Notes: generated from the letters alone by a model not told the origin. 64,000 nucleotides of DNA from Alloboseaceae bacterium BT-24-1 (GCA_025846845.1 JAOYTL010000013.1:124001-188000); one strand, 5' to 3'; positions 1 through 8,997 are shown, numbered from the stretch's first letter. Translations and numbers: made by a program.

Positions 1-853
1 AGCCGATGAAGGCGCCATAGAGCGAGCCGACGCCGCCGATCACCAGCATGATGATCATCATCGCCGACATCGTCCAATGCACAGCATTGGGGCCGACATA
101 TTGGTTGACGAAGGGATAGAGCGCCCCGGCTGCGCCGGCGATGGCGCCGGAGGCGACGAGCGCCATCAGGCGGATGCGCGGGATCGAATAGCCGAGCGCA
201 CTCATCCGGAGCTGGCGCTCGCGGGTACCGAGCAGGGCTCGGCCGATCGGAGCAGTGACGAAGGAGCGGGCGGCGAGATAGGCGGCGAGCGCCAGCACGA
301 CCGAGGCGAGATAGAGCGCGACGCCGTTGTTGAGCGGGATCGTGGCGAAGCCGGTGTGCAGGGTCAGTACCGGAAAGCCGCGCAGGCCGTCGGCGCCGCC
401 GGTGACCTCGCGCCAGTGAAACACCACCTCCCAGACGATCTGGCCTACGATCAGGCTGAGGATCAGGAAGAACAGCGCGATGGTGCGCATCACCACGATG
501 CCCATCAGGAGCGCCGCGACCATGCCGGTCACGATGCCGACCGCGAGCATCACAACGATATCGGCGCCGAGCGCCTGCGAGGCGATCGCCGCGGCATAGG
601 CCGCGCCGCCGAAGAAGACGGCATGGCCGAGCGAGACCAGCCCGCCGAAGCCGACCAGCAGGTCGAGGCTGAGCACGGCGGTGCCGATGATCAGGATTTC
701 GGCGAGGAAGCGCAGCTGGTAGTCGCCTGCGAACAACAAAGGAACCGCAGTGGCGAGAGCAAGCAATGCAAGCTTCGCGGTCACCGGCAGGCTGCGCCGC
801 TGGCTGGCGGGGCGCGTCTCCACGCGGCCGGTCCCGTCGGCGATCGAGCTCAT
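1..853 (-). CDS. livM: Branched-chain amino acid-type ABC transporter permease LivM (3' end outside window)
   Basis: Inner-membrane permease subunit of a Liv/HAAT-type importer. The protein reads from an ATG at 853 and is still open at base 1, so the C-terminus lies outside the window. The visible ~284 residues show a short cytoplasmic N-terminus followed by several hydrophobic segments with the family signature around 'GGLVSLGHAVFFGGAAYA' and the loop 'GTRERQLRMSALGYSI'. The start overlaps the livH stop (ATGA), so livH and livM are translationally coupled. The substrate cannot be read from the sequence. Next to an aromatic-type catabolic cluster, an aromatic acid or amide is as plausible as an amino acid. 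The ATPase subunits (LivG/LivF) would be expected beyond the left edge. Confidence 0.93.
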   Translation of the reverse strand, partial: MSSIADGTGRVETRPASQRRSLPVTAKLALLALATAVPLLFAGDYQLRFLAEILIIGTAVLSLDLLVGFGGLVSLGHAVFFGGAAYAAAIASQALGADIVVMLAVGIVTGMVAALLMGIVVMRTIALFFLILSLIVGQIVWEVVFHWREVTGGADGLRGFPVLTLHTGFATIPLNNGVALYLASVVLALAAYLAARSFVTAPIGRALLGTRERQLRMSALGYSIPRIRLMALVASGAIAGAAGALYPFVNQYVGPNAVHWTMSAMMIIMLVIGGVGSLYGAFIG

Positions 854-1719
854 ACCTGCCTCACCTTCTTGGCGACCAAGCCTTCAGGCAGCGCGACCAG
901 TAGCGCCGCCATGATGGCAAGGGCGACGACGTTCGAGAATTCCGGCACCCAGACCTTGGAGAAGGTCATGGCGAAGCCGAGCAGGAGCGCGCTCAGTACC
1001 GTGCCGCGGAAGGTGCCGAGCCCTCCGGCGACGACGACGATCAGCGCCAGGATCAGCACCTCCTCGTCGAGGCCGGGATAGGCCGAGAGGATGCCGGCGC
1101 CGAGCGCGCCGGAGATGCCGCCTAAGCCCGCCGAGATCACCAGAACCGCGGTGAAGATCCGGCGCGTGTCGAGCCCGAGTGTCTCGACGAAGCCGCGATC
1201 GGTGACGCAGGCCCTGACCACGGCGCCCCAGATGGTGCGATCGATCACGAACCAGAGCGCGAAGGCGAGCGCCGCGCCGAAGCCGATGATGAAGAGCCGG
1301 TAGATCGGGAACGGCATGTCCATGATGAAGACGACGCCGCGCAATGCTTCCGGGATCTCCGGCGACAGGATCTGCGCGCCGAAGCCCCAGCGCATCAGGT
1401 CGGCGAAGATCACCGAGAGCCCGTAGGTCAGCAGCACCTGCATCAGATGGGTGCGGGCATAGAACTGCCGGAACGGGAAGCGCTCCAGCAGGAAGCCGGC
1501 GAGCCCGGCTGCCACGAAGGCGACCGGGAAGGCGAGCCACCAGGGCGCGCCCGAGGCCAGCCAGTAGACGCCGACATAGGCGCCGAGCAGGAAAAAGGAA
1601 CCGTGGGTCAGGTTGACGAAGTTCATCAGGTTGAGCACCACCGACAGGCCGAGCCCGGTCAGCAGCAAGAGCATCGAGAACGACAGCGCGTTCAGGCTCT
1701 GGACGGCGTAGAAGCCCAC
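850..1719 (-). CDS. livH: Branched-chain amino acid-type ABC transporter permease LivH
   Basis: Second membrane permease of the importer, 289 aa, the usual LivH length. It starts at a GTG (1719). The N-terminal stretch 'LNLMNFVNLTHGSFFLLGAY' region is the conserved LivH signature, and about eight hydrophobic helices follow. It sits 20 bp downstream of the binding-protein gene and overlaps livM by 4 bp, which gives the standard K-H-M order. Known family role: it forms the translocation pore with LivM. The specificity of this system is unknown. Confidence 0.95.
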   Translation of the reverse strand: MGFYAVQSLNALSFSMLLLLTGLGLSVVLNLMNFVNLTHGSFFLLGAYVGVYWLASGAPWWLAFPVAFVAAGLAGFLLERFPFRQFYARTHLMQVLLTYGLSVIFADLMRWGFGAQILSPEIPEALRGVVFIMDMPFPIYRLFIIGFGAALAFALWFVIDRTIWGAVVRACVTDRGFVETLGLDTRRIFTAVLVISAGLGGISGALGAGILSAYPGLDEEVLILALIVVVAGGLGTFRGTVLSALLLGFAMTFSKVWVPEFSNVVALAIMAALLVALPEGLVAKKVRQV

Positions 1720-1739
1720 GGAACCGCTCCTTCGTCGCG

Positions 1740-2945
1740 TCAGGCCACCGGGCCCGGATCGCGCACGGCCTTGTAGGTGTGGATCACCTGGTTGACCGGG
1801 ACGCCGCCGGCGCCTTCCTTGATCTCGTTGACGTAAATGTCGAGGATCGCCTGGTTGTTGCGCGGGTCGAACGGCATCGGTCCGAACACCGTCTCGACTT
1901 CCCTAGCGAGCAGCGCCTCCTTGACCTTCTCCTTGTTGGAAAGGTCGCCCTGGACGCGCTCGACCGCCGCCTTGATCACCTGGCCAGTGACGTAGCCGGC
2001 CGTACCCATCTCGCCGGGCATGACATTGCGGGCGGCCTGATAGGCCTTGGTGAAGGCGGCCGAGCTCGGCGCCGTCGGCGACTGGTTGCAAGTGTTGAGC
2101 CCACCGAGCGCCGCCTCCTTGACCGCCGAGACGACATCTTCCTGATCGAAGAGCGCGCCGCCGCCGATCAGCTTGACCTTGCCTGACAGACGGTACTCGC
2201 GCATCTGGCGCAGGAAGCGCACCGCGTCCGAACCCGCGAAGAACGAGTAGATGAACTCCGGTTTCTCGGCCGCGATCGTCGTCAGCAGCGGCCCGAAATC
2301 GGTGGTGCCGAGCGGCGCCCAGAGCTGCTTGCCGACCTTGCCGCCCTGCTGCTGATAGGTAGCGACGAAATCGCCGATGTATTCGCGGCCAGCGGCATAG
2401 TCGGCGCCGATCGTCATACAGCCCGTCTTGCCAAGCTTCTCATAGGCCCAGAGGCCGGCGGTGTGGCCGAGCATCCAGTTGGTCTTGGTCGGCCGGAAGA
2501 CGAAGGGGCTCGCCGCCTTGCGGGCGAGATCATTGGCCGAGCCGGCGGAGATGAAGGTCAGCGCCTTGGCCTCGGTCACCACGTCGCGGACGGCGAGCGC
2601 CACCGCCGACGAGATCACCCCGGAGACGATGTCGACATTGTCCTGCCCGAGGAGCTTGCGGAATTTGCGCACGCCTTCGTCGGGCTTGGCCTGATCGTCC
2701 TCGACGATCAGCTCGACGGCGCGGCCGGCAAGCTTGCCGCCATTCTCCGCCAGGAACATCTGCATGCCGGCGCGCATGCTCTCGCCGAGCGCCGTGAACG
2801 GACCCGACAGCGAGGTCACCATGCCGATCTTCAGCGGCTTGTTGGCGCTCTGCGCCAGAGCCGGTGCGGCGATCGCGCTAGTCAGGGCAGCAGCGCCCGC
2901 TGAGGCGATGAAATCGCGGCGGGAAAGCGGAAAGCGCTCGGTCAT
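1740..2945 (-). CDS. Periplasmic Leu/Ile/Val-type substrate-binding protein with Tat signal
   Basis: 401-aa ABC substrate-binding protein (periplasmic binding fold type I, Peripla_BP_6). The start is an ATG at 2945 preceded by GGAGG with 7-nt spacing. The N-terminus carries a twin-arginine motif (SRRDFIASAG) and an A-x-A cleavage site near residue 31, so export is probably by Tat. The mature part begins 'KPLKIGMVTSLSGPFTALGE', typical of LivK-like proteins. It is the first gene of the importer operon. It diverges from the GntR regulator at 3201, which suggests that the regulator controls both sides. Many such proteins in Hyphomicrobiales bind aromatic or amide ligands, so leucine should not be assumed. 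Confidence 0.92.
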   Translation of the reverse strand: MTERFPLSRRDFIASAGAAALTSAIAAPALAQSANKPLKIGMVTSLSGPFTALGESMRAGMQMFLAENGGKLAGRAVELIVEDDQAKPDEGVRKFRKLLGQDNVDIVSGVISSAVALAVRDVVTEAKALTFISAGSANDLARKAASPFVFRPTKTNWMLGHTAGLWAYEKLGKTGCMTIGADYAAGREYIGDFVATYQQQGGKVGKQLWAPLGTTDFGPLLTTIAAEKPEFIYSFFAGSDAVRFLRQMREYRLSGKVKLIGGGALFDQEDVVSAVKEAALGGLNTCNQSPTAPSSAAFTKAYQAARNVMPGEMGTAGYVTGQVIKAAVERVQGDLSNKEKVKEALLAREVETVFGPMPFDPRNNQAILDIYVNEIKEGAGGVPVNQVIHTYKAVRDPGPVA

Positions 2946-3200
2946 GGGACGTCCTCCAACGGGGCGGTCTTGGTGCCACCCGATTGGCCGGCATCCAACA
3001 AGATCGCTACGGAGCTGTCAATCTTATTTCGATATTTTTTGCGGAAACGAAGCGCGTCGCCACGCAGAAGTTTTTACAAAACTCCTTGTTACAAGCAAAT
3101 CTATAAGAGTCCGCCGTTGACCATGCATGCTTATCAGGATTGTAATTTCGAAATTTGATGATAGAGGTCGTTACTGCCCACTGGAGCTGCGCACCTCGGA
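2946..3200. promoter_or_regulatory. Divergent promoter region between importer and GntR/catabolic operon
   Basis: This 255-bp intergenic stretch is clearly more AT-rich than the flanking genes, notably at 3025-3160. It contains a perfect 12-bp palindrome, AATTTCGAAATT, at 3144-3155, about 45 bp before the GntR start. It must hold the promoters for both divergent operons. The palindrome is a plausible GntR operator, but no footprint-type evidence is visible. Confidence 0.5.
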
Positions 3201-3914
3201 ATGTCCTCATCCGACAAGACCCTGGCCGACCGGACCTACCGCCAACTGCGCGGCGACATCGTCAATGGCCGCCTGGCAGCTGGCAGCAAGCTGAAGCTCG
3301 AAGGGCTGGCGCAGGACTATGCCGTCGGCATGTCGCCGCTGCGCGAGGCGCTCGCGCGATTGATGGGAGACCTGCTCGTCGTCTCCGAGGGGCAGCGCGG
3401 CTTCTGGGTGGCGCCACTCTCGCTCGACGAGCTCGATGACGTCTCGCGTGTCCGCGCGCTGATCGAGACCGAGGCGCTCAATGCCGCGATCCGCAATGGC
3501 GACGCCGCGTGGGAGCGCGAGGTCACGACGGCTTTCGAGGCGCTGGCGGCGGTCGAAGAGCATCTGCCGCATACCAGCGAGGCGCTACCGCCTGAGCAAC
3601 TCGAGATCTGGGAAGCGCGCAATCGCGCCTTTCATGCCGCGCTCGTCTCGGCTGCCGGCTCGCCGATGCTGATCAAGCTGCGCGCCCTGCTCTATCAGCA
3701 GTCGGAACGCTATCGCCGCGTTTCGCTCAACGTCTCGCGTGGCTGGCGCAATGTCCATGACGAGCACCGCGCCATCTACGACGCCACCATGCAGCGCAAC
3801 GCACTGCGCGCCTGCAGGATGACCGAGCTGCACCTGTCGCGCACGGCCGAAGAGGTTCGCAAGGCGATGGCCGCGCTGGCCCGGGATGATGACTTTCCCG
3901 GAGACAAGGCGTGA
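3201..3914 (+). CDS. GntR-family (FadR/FCD) transcriptional regulator
   Basis: 237 aa. The N-terminal winged helix covers about residues 8-75 ('TYRQLRGDIVNGRLAAGSKL', then 'SPLREALARL'). A C-terminal FCD ligand domain covers about 85-220, with the metal/ligand-type residues of the class (E/D-rich helix 'RNRAFHAALVSAAGS' and a late 'HDEHRAIYDA'). FCD members sense small carboxylates and usually repress an adjacent catabolic operon. It is divergent from the ABC importer and overlaps the downstream SDR (GTGA junction at 3911-3914), so it is probably the local regulator of the importer and the hpa-like genes. Confidence 0.93.
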   Translation: MSSSDKTLADRTYRQLRGDIVNGRLAAGSKLKLEGLAQDYAVGMSPLREALARLMGDLLVVSEGQRGFWVAPLSLDELDDVSRVRALIETEALNAAIRNGDAAWEREVTTAFEALAAVEEHLPHTSEALPPEQLEIWEARNRAFHAALVSAAGSPMLIKLRALLYQQSERYRRVSLNVSRGWRNVHDEHRAIYDATMQRNALRACRMTELHLSRTAEEVRKAMAALARDDDFPGDKA

Positions 3915-4651
3915 GTGGCTTCGATCTGAGCGGCCAGACCATTCTGGTCACCGGCGCAGCCGGCGGCATCGGCGCGATCACGGCGCAGGTTCTGGCCGGG
4001 TTAGGCGCAAAACTGGTACTGACCGACCGCATCTCCTGCGCTGCGACGATCGCCGGGCTCGGCGAGAAGGCGGGCGCGGCCCGGGAGATCGTCATCGATC
4101 TGCTCGACAGCGATGCGCCGCGCCGCCTGTCCGAGCTGGCCGGGCCAATTAATGCCGCCGTCCTCGGCGCCGGCATCTACCGTCCGGTCGATTGGGATGC
4201 GGATGACTGGGAAGAGGTCGCCGAAACGACGCTCTCGCTCAATCTGATGGCGCCGATGCGCCTGGCGCGCGAACTCGTGCCCGCCATGGCGGCGCGCGGT
4301 GGCGGGCGCGTCGTCCTCGTCGGCTCGATCGTCGCCGCGACCGGCGGCTCCTTCCCTGGCGTCGGCCCGCACTACGCCACGTCCAAGGGCGGACTTCACA
4401 CGCTGGTGCGCTGGCTCGCGGCCCGCTTCGGCGGCCAGGGCGTATTGGTCAACGGCGTCGCGCCGGGGATCACCGACACGGCCATGGTCGGTGTCCACGA
4501 CCTCTCGGCGGCACTGGCGCACCATCCGCTTGGCCGGGCTGCCCGACCGGAGGAGATCGCCTGGCCGATCGCCTTCCTCTGCTCACCGGCGGCGAGCTTC
4601 GTCTCCGGCGCCATCCTCGACGTGAATGGCGGCGCGATGATGCGCCCATGA
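3911..4651 (+). CDS. Short-chain dehydrogenase/reductase
   Basis: 246-aa classical SDR. It has the Rossmann nucleotide-binding motif TGAAGGIG near residue 14, a catalytic Ser in 'VLVGSIV', the Tyr-Lys pair in 'HYATSKGG', and the usual C-terminal 'FVSGAILDVNGG'. The GTG start overlaps the GntR stop codon. The position between the regulator and the semialdehyde dehydrogenase suggests it oxidises a hydroxylated or cis-diol intermediate that enters the pathway. The actual substrate is not deducible. Confidence 0.9.
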   Translation: MSGFDLSGQTILVTGAAGGIGAITAQVLAGLGAKLVLTDRISCAATIAGLGEKAGAAREIVIDLLDSDAPRRLSELAGPINAAVLGAGIYRPVDWDADDWEEVAETTLSLNLMAPMRLARELVPAMAARGGGRVVLVGSIVAATGGSFPGVGPHYATSKGGLHTLVRWLAARFGGQGVLVNGVAPGITDTAMVGVHDLSAALAHHPLGRAARPEEIAWPIAFLCSPAASFVSGAILDVNGGAMMRP

Positions 4652-4678
4652 CGACATAACCAGACCGGGAGTGAGACG

Positions 4679-6184
4679 ATGAACAGCGCCGTTCCGCGCT
4701 ATCAGGGCGCTGCTGCCAGCGCCGAGACCGCCCGCCTGTCGCATTTCATCGACGGGCGCTTCGTGCCGGCCGGCCGCAGCAGCTTCGAGAACCGCCATCC
4801 GGCGACCGGCGAGGTGATCAATCTCGTGCCGGAGGCCGACTCGGCCGCGGTCGACGATGCGGTCAAGGCGGCCAAGCGCGCGCTGAAGGGGCCGTGGGGC
4901 AAAATGAGCGAGCAGCAGCGCTCGGCCATCCTACGCAAGGTCGCAGACGGGATCATGGCCCGCTTCGACGATTTCCTCGCGGCGGAGGTGCTCGATACCG
5001 GCAAGCCGAAGAGCCTCGCCTCGCATATCGATATTCCGCGCGGTGCCGCGAATTTCAACGTCTTCGCCGACCAGGTGCTTACGCTCTCGACCGAGACCTT
5101 CCGCATGGCGACGCCGGACGGCGCCGGCGCGTTGAACTATGCGATCCGGGGGCCGCGCGGCGTCATCGCCGTGGTCTGCCCCTGGAACCTGCCGCTGCTT
5201 CTGATGACCTGGAAGGTCGCGCCGGCGCTCGCCTGCGGCAACACGGTCGTGGTCAAGCCCTCCGAGGAGACGCCCACCACGGCGACCATGCTGGGCGAGA
5301 TCATGAACGAGGCCGGCGTGCCGCCCGGCGTCTACAATGTCGTGCACGGCTTCGGCGAGGACAGCGCCGGCGAATACCTGACCAGCCACCCGCTCGTCGA
5401 CGGCATCACTTTCACCGGCGAGACCCGGACCGGCGAAGCGATCATGCGGGCGGCGTCCAGGGGCGTGCGCTCGGTCTCGCTCGAACTCGGCGGCAAGAAC
5501 GCCTCGCTGGTCTTCGCCGATTGCGATATGGAAAAGGCGATCGAGGGCGTCGGGCGCGCGGTCTTCGCCAATTGCGGCCAGGTCTGCCTCGGCACCGAGC
5601 GGGTCTATGTCGAGCGGCCGATCTTCGACCAGTTCACGCAGCGGCTGAAGCAGGCCGCGCAGAAGCTGAAGCCCGGCAACCCGTTCGAGGCCTCGACCAC
5701 GCTCGGCCCGCTGATCAGCCAGGTCCATCGCGACAAGGTGCTGTCCTACTACGCCAAGGCCAAGGCGGAGGGCGCCGAGATCATCACCGGCGGCGGCGTC
5801 CCCGAGCTGCCGGCTCCGTATTCCGCCGGCTTCTTCGTCGAGCCGACGATCTGGACCAGCCTTCCTGAGGATTCGGCTGTCATGCGCGAGGAGATCTTCG
5901 GGCCCTGCTGCAACATCGTGCCCTTCGACGAGGAGGACGCCGTCATCGCCCTCGCGAATGACAGCCCCTACGGCCTCGCCACCTCGATCTGGACGCAGAA
6001 CCTGACGCGGGCCCATCGCGTCGCGGCAGAGGTCGAGGTCGGCATCACCTGGGTGAACTCCTGGTTCCTGCGCGATCTGCGCACGCCCTTCGGCGGCTCC
6101 AAGCAATCCGGCATCGGCCGCGAGGGCGGCGTGCACTCGATGGAGTTTTACACCGAGCTGCGCAACGTCTGCATCAAGCTCTGA
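4679..6184 (+). CDS. hpaE: Aldehyde dehydrogenase, probable 5-carboxymethyl-2-hydroxymuconate semialdehyde dehydrogenase
   Basis: 501-aa NAD(P)-dependent aldehyde dehydrogenase. Catalytic residues are Cys303 in 'NCGQVCLG' and Glu269 in 'LELGGKNAS'. The start ATG follows a GGGAGTGAG ribosome-binding site. The superfamily is certain. The specific role is inferred from the next two genes, which encode HpaH- and HpaI-like enzymes, so oxidation of the ring-cleavage semialdehyde of homoprotocatechuate (or a close analogue) is the natural reading. A 2-hydroxymuconate semialdehyde or betaine-aldehyde-type activity cannot be excluded. Confidence 0.8.
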   Translation: MNSAVPRYQGAAASAETARLSHFIDGRFVPAGRSSFENRHPATGEVINLVPEADSAAVDDAVKAAKRALKGPWGKMSEQQRSAILRKVADGIMARFDDFLAAEVLDTGKPKSLASHIDIPRGAANFNVFADQVLTLSTETFRMATPDGAGALNYAIRGPRGVIAVVCPWNLPLLLMTWKVAPALACGNTVVVKPSEETPTTATMLGEIMNEAGVPPGVYNVVHGFGEDSAGEYLTSHPLVDGITFTGETRTGEAIMRAASRGVRSVSLELGGKNASLVFADCDMEKAIEGVGRAVFANCGQVCLGTERVYVERPIFDQFTQRLKQAAQKLKPGNPFEASTTLGPLISQVHRDKVLSYYAKAKAEGAEIITGGGVPELPAPYSAGFFVEPTIWTSLPEDSAVMREEIFGPCCNIVPFDEEDAVIALANDSPYGLATSIWTQNLTRAHRVAAEVEVGITWVNSWFLRDLRTPFGGSKQSGIGREGGVHSMEFYTELRNVCIKL

Positions 6185-6265
6185 CGACTTCCCGCTTTCA
6201 ACTTCAAATCCGGCGGTCGCAGGCAGCGACCACCGCTCTGCCATCGCGACACAGGACAAAAAACC

Positions 6266-7048
6266 ATGCTGACCGAAGCCCAGCGCGCCCAGGTGGTGCG
6301 CTCTTTGCTCGAGAGCCATCGCACCAAGAAGCAGGGCGAGCGCCCCTCGCAAATGTTCCCGGAGATCAAAATCGAGGATTCCTACGCGATCTCCTCGGCG
6401 GTGGCACAGGAGCGGGTCAAGGCCGGCGCCCGCATCATCGGCCACAAGATCGGCCTGACCTCGAAGGCGATGCAGGCTTCCTCCAAGATCGACGAACCCG
6501 ATTACGGCTATCTCTTCGATGATCTCTTGCTGAACGACGGCGCCAAGGTGAAGTTCGAGGATTTCTGCGTGCCGCGCGTCGAGCCGGAGCTGACCTTCAT
6601 CCTGAAGGAGCCGCTGAAGGGCCCGGGCGTCGGACTGATCGACGTGCTCAGGGCGACCGAATACATCGTGCCCTCGATCGAGATCATCGACGCGCGCGTC
6701 ACCGAGCCGCGCAAGATTTTCGACACAGTGGCAGACAACGGCGCGGCGGCGGGCATCGTGCTCGGAGGAAGGCCGGTCCGGCCAGAGGATGTCGACCTGC
6801 GCTGGGTCGGCGCGATCTTCTACCGCAACTCCGAGATCGAGGAGACCGGCCTCGCCGCCGGCGTGCTCGGCCACCCCGCCATGGCGATCGCCTGGCTCGC
6901 CAACAAGCTCGCGCCCTTCGACATCACGCTGAAGCCGGGCGACCTCATGCTGTCAGGCTCCTTCACACGGCCGGTCTGGGCGGCTAAGGGCGATACGCTG
7001 CACGCCGATTTCGGGCCGCTCGGCAGCGTCTCCGTGCAGTTCGTCTGA
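6266..7048 (+). CDS. hpaH: 2-oxo-hepta-3-ene-1,7-dioate hydratase
   Basis: 260 aa, in the fumarylacetoacetate hydrolase-type hydratase family. It closely resembles the HpaH pattern, with 'GHKIGLTSKAMQASS', 'EPDYG', 'PRVEPELTF', 'DNGAAAGIVLGGRP' and C-terminal 'GSFTRPV'. HpaH adds water to 2-oxohept-3-ene-1,7-dioate using a divalent metal held by the Glu residues around 'RVEPEL'. It lies between the semialdehyde dehydrogenase and the aldolase, the canonical order for the lower 4-hydroxyphenylacetate/homoprotocatechuate meta pathway. An 81-bp gap precedes it. Confidence 0.9.
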   Translation: MLTEAQRAQVVRSLLESHRTKKQGERPSQMFPEIKIEDSYAISSAVAQERVKAGARIIGHKIGLTSKAMQASSKIDEPDYGYLFDDLLLNDGAKVKFEDFCVPRVEPELTFILKEPLKGPGVGLIDVLRATEYIVPSIEIIDARVTEPRKIFDTVADNGAAAGIVLGGRPVRPEDVDLRWVGAIFYRNSEIEETGLAAGVLGHPAMAIAWLANKLAPFDITLKPGDLMLSGSFTRPVWAAKGDTLHADFGPLGSVSVQFV

Positions 7049-7059
7049 AGGAACCGTCG

Positions 7060-7824
7060 ATGGACCTGCCCCGCAACGCCTTCAAGGCCGCCCTCGCCCG
7101 CGGCGAGCTCCAGATTGGGCTATGGAGCAGCCTGTGCAGCCCGATCGTCGCCGAGATCATCGGCCATAGCGGCTTCGACTGGATCCTGGTCGACACCGAG
7201 CACTCGCCGAACGAGCCGCCGGCCGTGCTCGCCCAGCTCCAGGCGCTGCAGGCCGGCACCGCGACCCCGATCGTGCGCCCGGCCTGGAACGATCCGGTGC
7301 TGCTGAAGCGCCTGCTCGACATCGGCACGCAGGCGGTGCTGGTGCCCTTCGTCCAGAATGCCGAGGAAGCCGCCAAGGCGGTCGCCGCCTGCCGTTATCC
7401 GCCGGCCGGCATCCGCGGCATCACCGTGAGCGGGCGCGGCAGCCGCTATGGCCGCGTACCCGATTATCTCAAGCGCGCCGATGCCGAGATCTGCGTCCTC
7501 GTACAGGTCGAGACCGGCGAGGCCCTGAGCCAGCTCGAGGCGATCGCCTCGGTCGACGGCGTCGATGGTGTCTTCATCGGCCCGGCCGACCTCTCCGCCT
7601 CGCTCGGCCATATCGGCAATCCCGGCCACCCCGAGGTGCAGGCCGCAATCAAGGATGCGGTCGATCGGTTGACGGCGCTTGGCAAACCGGCCGGTATCCT
7701 GCCCCCGTCCGAGGCCGATGCCCGTCGCTATATCGAATGGGGCTATCGCTTCGTCGCGGTCGGTTCGGACCTCGGCCTGCTGACCAAGAACGCCGACGCG
7801 CTGGCGAAGGCGTTCGCCCGCTAG
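7060..7824 (+). CDS. hpaI: 4-hydroxy-2-oxoheptane-1,7-dioate aldolase (HpcH/HpaI family)
   Basis: 254-aa metal-dependent class II pyruvate aldolase that releases pyruvate plus a semialdehyde. Diagnostic features are 'LVDTEHSPNEP', 'VRPAWNDPVLLKRLLDIGTQ', 'RYPPAGIRG', 'VQVETGEAL' (metal Glu) and 'GVDGVFIGPADLS' (metal Asp). It starts 12 bp after hpaH with an AAGGAA site and is followed by a strong hairpin. It completes a dehydrogenase-hydratase-aldolase trio. The ring-cleavage dioxygenase, isomerase and decarboxylase of the classical pathway are not in the window. Confidence 0.92.
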   Translation: MDLPRNAFKAALARGELQIGLWSSLCSPIVAEIIGHSGFDWILVDTEHSPNEPPAVLAQLQALQAGTATPIVRPAWNDPVLLKRLLDIGTQAVLVPFVQNAEEAAKAVAACRYPPAGIRGITVSGRGSRYGRVPDYLKRADAEICVLVQVETGEALSQLEAIASVDGVDGVFIGPADLSASLGHIGNPGHPEVQAAIKDAVDRLTALGKPAGILPPSEADARRYIEWGYRFVAVGSDLGLLTKNADALAKAFAR

Positions 7825-7834
7825 CGTGAGATTC

Positions 7835-7863
7835 CCGGTCAGCTTGCACAGCAAGCTGACCGG
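7835..7863. terminator. Bidirectional hairpin between convergent genes
   Basis: A perfect 13-bp inverted repeat (CCGGTCAGCTTGC / GCAAGCTGACCGG) with a 3-nt loop, placed 11 bp after the hpaI stop and 9 bp beyond the stop of the convergent binding-protein gene. It has no long T-run, so it may act as a stem-only terminator for both strands. Confidence 0.75.
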
Positions 7864-7871
7864 CCTGTGCT

Positions 7872-8831
7872 TTAGCCTGGCTTGATGCCGGCCTCCTCGA
7901 CCACGCGGTTGGCGCGCTGGGTCTCGGCCTCGATGAACTTCGCGAAGCTCGCGGCGTCCTCAGTCACGGCTTCGGCGCCGAGGGCAGTCAGCTTCTCGAC
8001 GATCTCGCGATCCTTCGAGGCCGCCTGCACCGCCGCATTGACGCGCTGCACCGTCTCGGCCGGAAGACCCTTCGGCCCCCAGAGGCCGTACCAGAGCGTG
8101 AAGTCGATATCCGCCAGGCCGAGCTCGCCGGCAGTCGGCACGTTCGGCAGCAGCTTGCTGCGCTGCGCGCCCATGATCGCGAAGGCACGCACCTTGCCGT
8201 CGGCGATGAACGACAGGGCCGAGCCGAGTGGGGCGACCATCAGCGGGACTTGAGCGGCAACCACGTCGGTGATCGCCGGAGCCGTGCCGCGATAATTGAC
8301 CAGTTCGGCGCTCGTGCCGGTGCGGCGCTTGAAGCTCTCGGTGGCGAGGTGGCCCATGCTGCCCAGCGCCGAATTGGCAAAGGTGTACTCGGTGGGCTTC
8401 GCTTTCATGTCGGCGATCAGCGCCGGCATGGTCTGCGGCGTCTTGCTCGAGCCGATCAGCACCATCGGCGAGGTCGCAAAGCGCGAGATCGGCGCGAAAT
8501 CCGTCAGCGGGTCGTAGGACACGCTGCGCATCACGTGCTTCGCCATGATGTGGATGTCGGCATTGGTCAGATAGGTCGTGCCGTCGGGCGTTGCCCGCGC
8601 GACCTCGGCCGCGCCGAGCGTGTTGCTGGCGCCGGCCTTGTTCTCGACCACCCAGGATTCGTCGAGCGCGGGAGCGATGCGCTGGGCATAGAGCCGCCCG
8701 ATCACGTCGATCGCGCCGCCCGGAGCGGCGGGCACCACGAGCCTTACGATCTTGCGTTGAGCCAGGGCGGCACAGGGTGCGAGCACGGTGCCAGCAAGCC
8801 CCATCAAGGCGGCACGTCTTGTGATGATCAC
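7872..8831 (-). CDS. Orphan tripartite tricarboxylate transporter (TctC/Bug family) binding protein
   Basis: 319-aa periplasmic binding protein. I place the start at a GTG (8831) because GGAGGAAA lies 5-8 nt upstream and the N-terminus then reads as a signal peptide (ITRR... ending ALAQ); a longer reading to 8999 lacks such support. The Bug-family signature 'VPAAPGGAIDVIGR' follows. No TctA/TctB genes adjoin it, so it is an orphan that must borrow membrane components or act as a sensor, as proposed for many Bug proteins. It lies downstream of a MarR gene, and the shared inverted repeat at 8977-8997 suggests it belongs to that regulon. Confidence 0.88.
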   Translation of the reverse strand: MIITRRAALMGLAGTVLAPCAALAQRKIVRLVVPAAPGGAIDVIGRLYAQRIAPALDESWVVENKAGASNTLGAAEVARATPDGTTYLTNADIHIMAKHVMRSVSYDPLTDFAPISRFATSPMVLIGSSKTPQTMPALIADMKAKPTEYTFANSALGSMGHLATESFKRRTGTSAELVNYRGTAPAITDVVAAQVPLMVAPLGSALSFIADGKVRAFAIMGAQRSKLLPNVPTAGELGLADIDFTLWYGLWGPKGLPAETVQRVNAAVQAASKDREIVEKLTALGAEAVTEDAASFAKFIEAETQRANRVVEEAGIKPG

Positions 8832-8976
8832 CGGGGTTTCCTCCAGATATGGCCGCCTTCCCGGCGGTTCTCGGTTCATGTCGAAAGGGCCGTCTGCGAT
8901 CCCGATCTCGTCATGGAGCCGGCCCGCCAACGGCAGGCGCTGGCGGCTCCCGTAGACCGTTTCACGAGATAAGAAC

Positions 8977-8997
8977 GCATACTCATTATCAGTATGC
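8977..8997. promoter_or_regulatory. Inverted repeat, candidate MarR operator upstream of the orphan binding protein
   Basis: GCATACT-N7-AGTATGC is a perfect 7-bp inverted repeat, 145 bp upstream of the GTG start at 8831 and downstream of marR. A related 21-bp site (right arm AGTATAC) lies at 9804-9824, in front of the plus-strand operon. This supports a shared regulator. Confidence 0.5.

Noticed and set aside
4931..6874. 647-aa open frame on the minus strand opposite the aldehyde dehydrogenase and hpaH
   Set aside because: Antisense frame kept open by high GC3. Composition rich in Arg/Asp/Gly with no family features, while the plus strand encodes clear enzymes.
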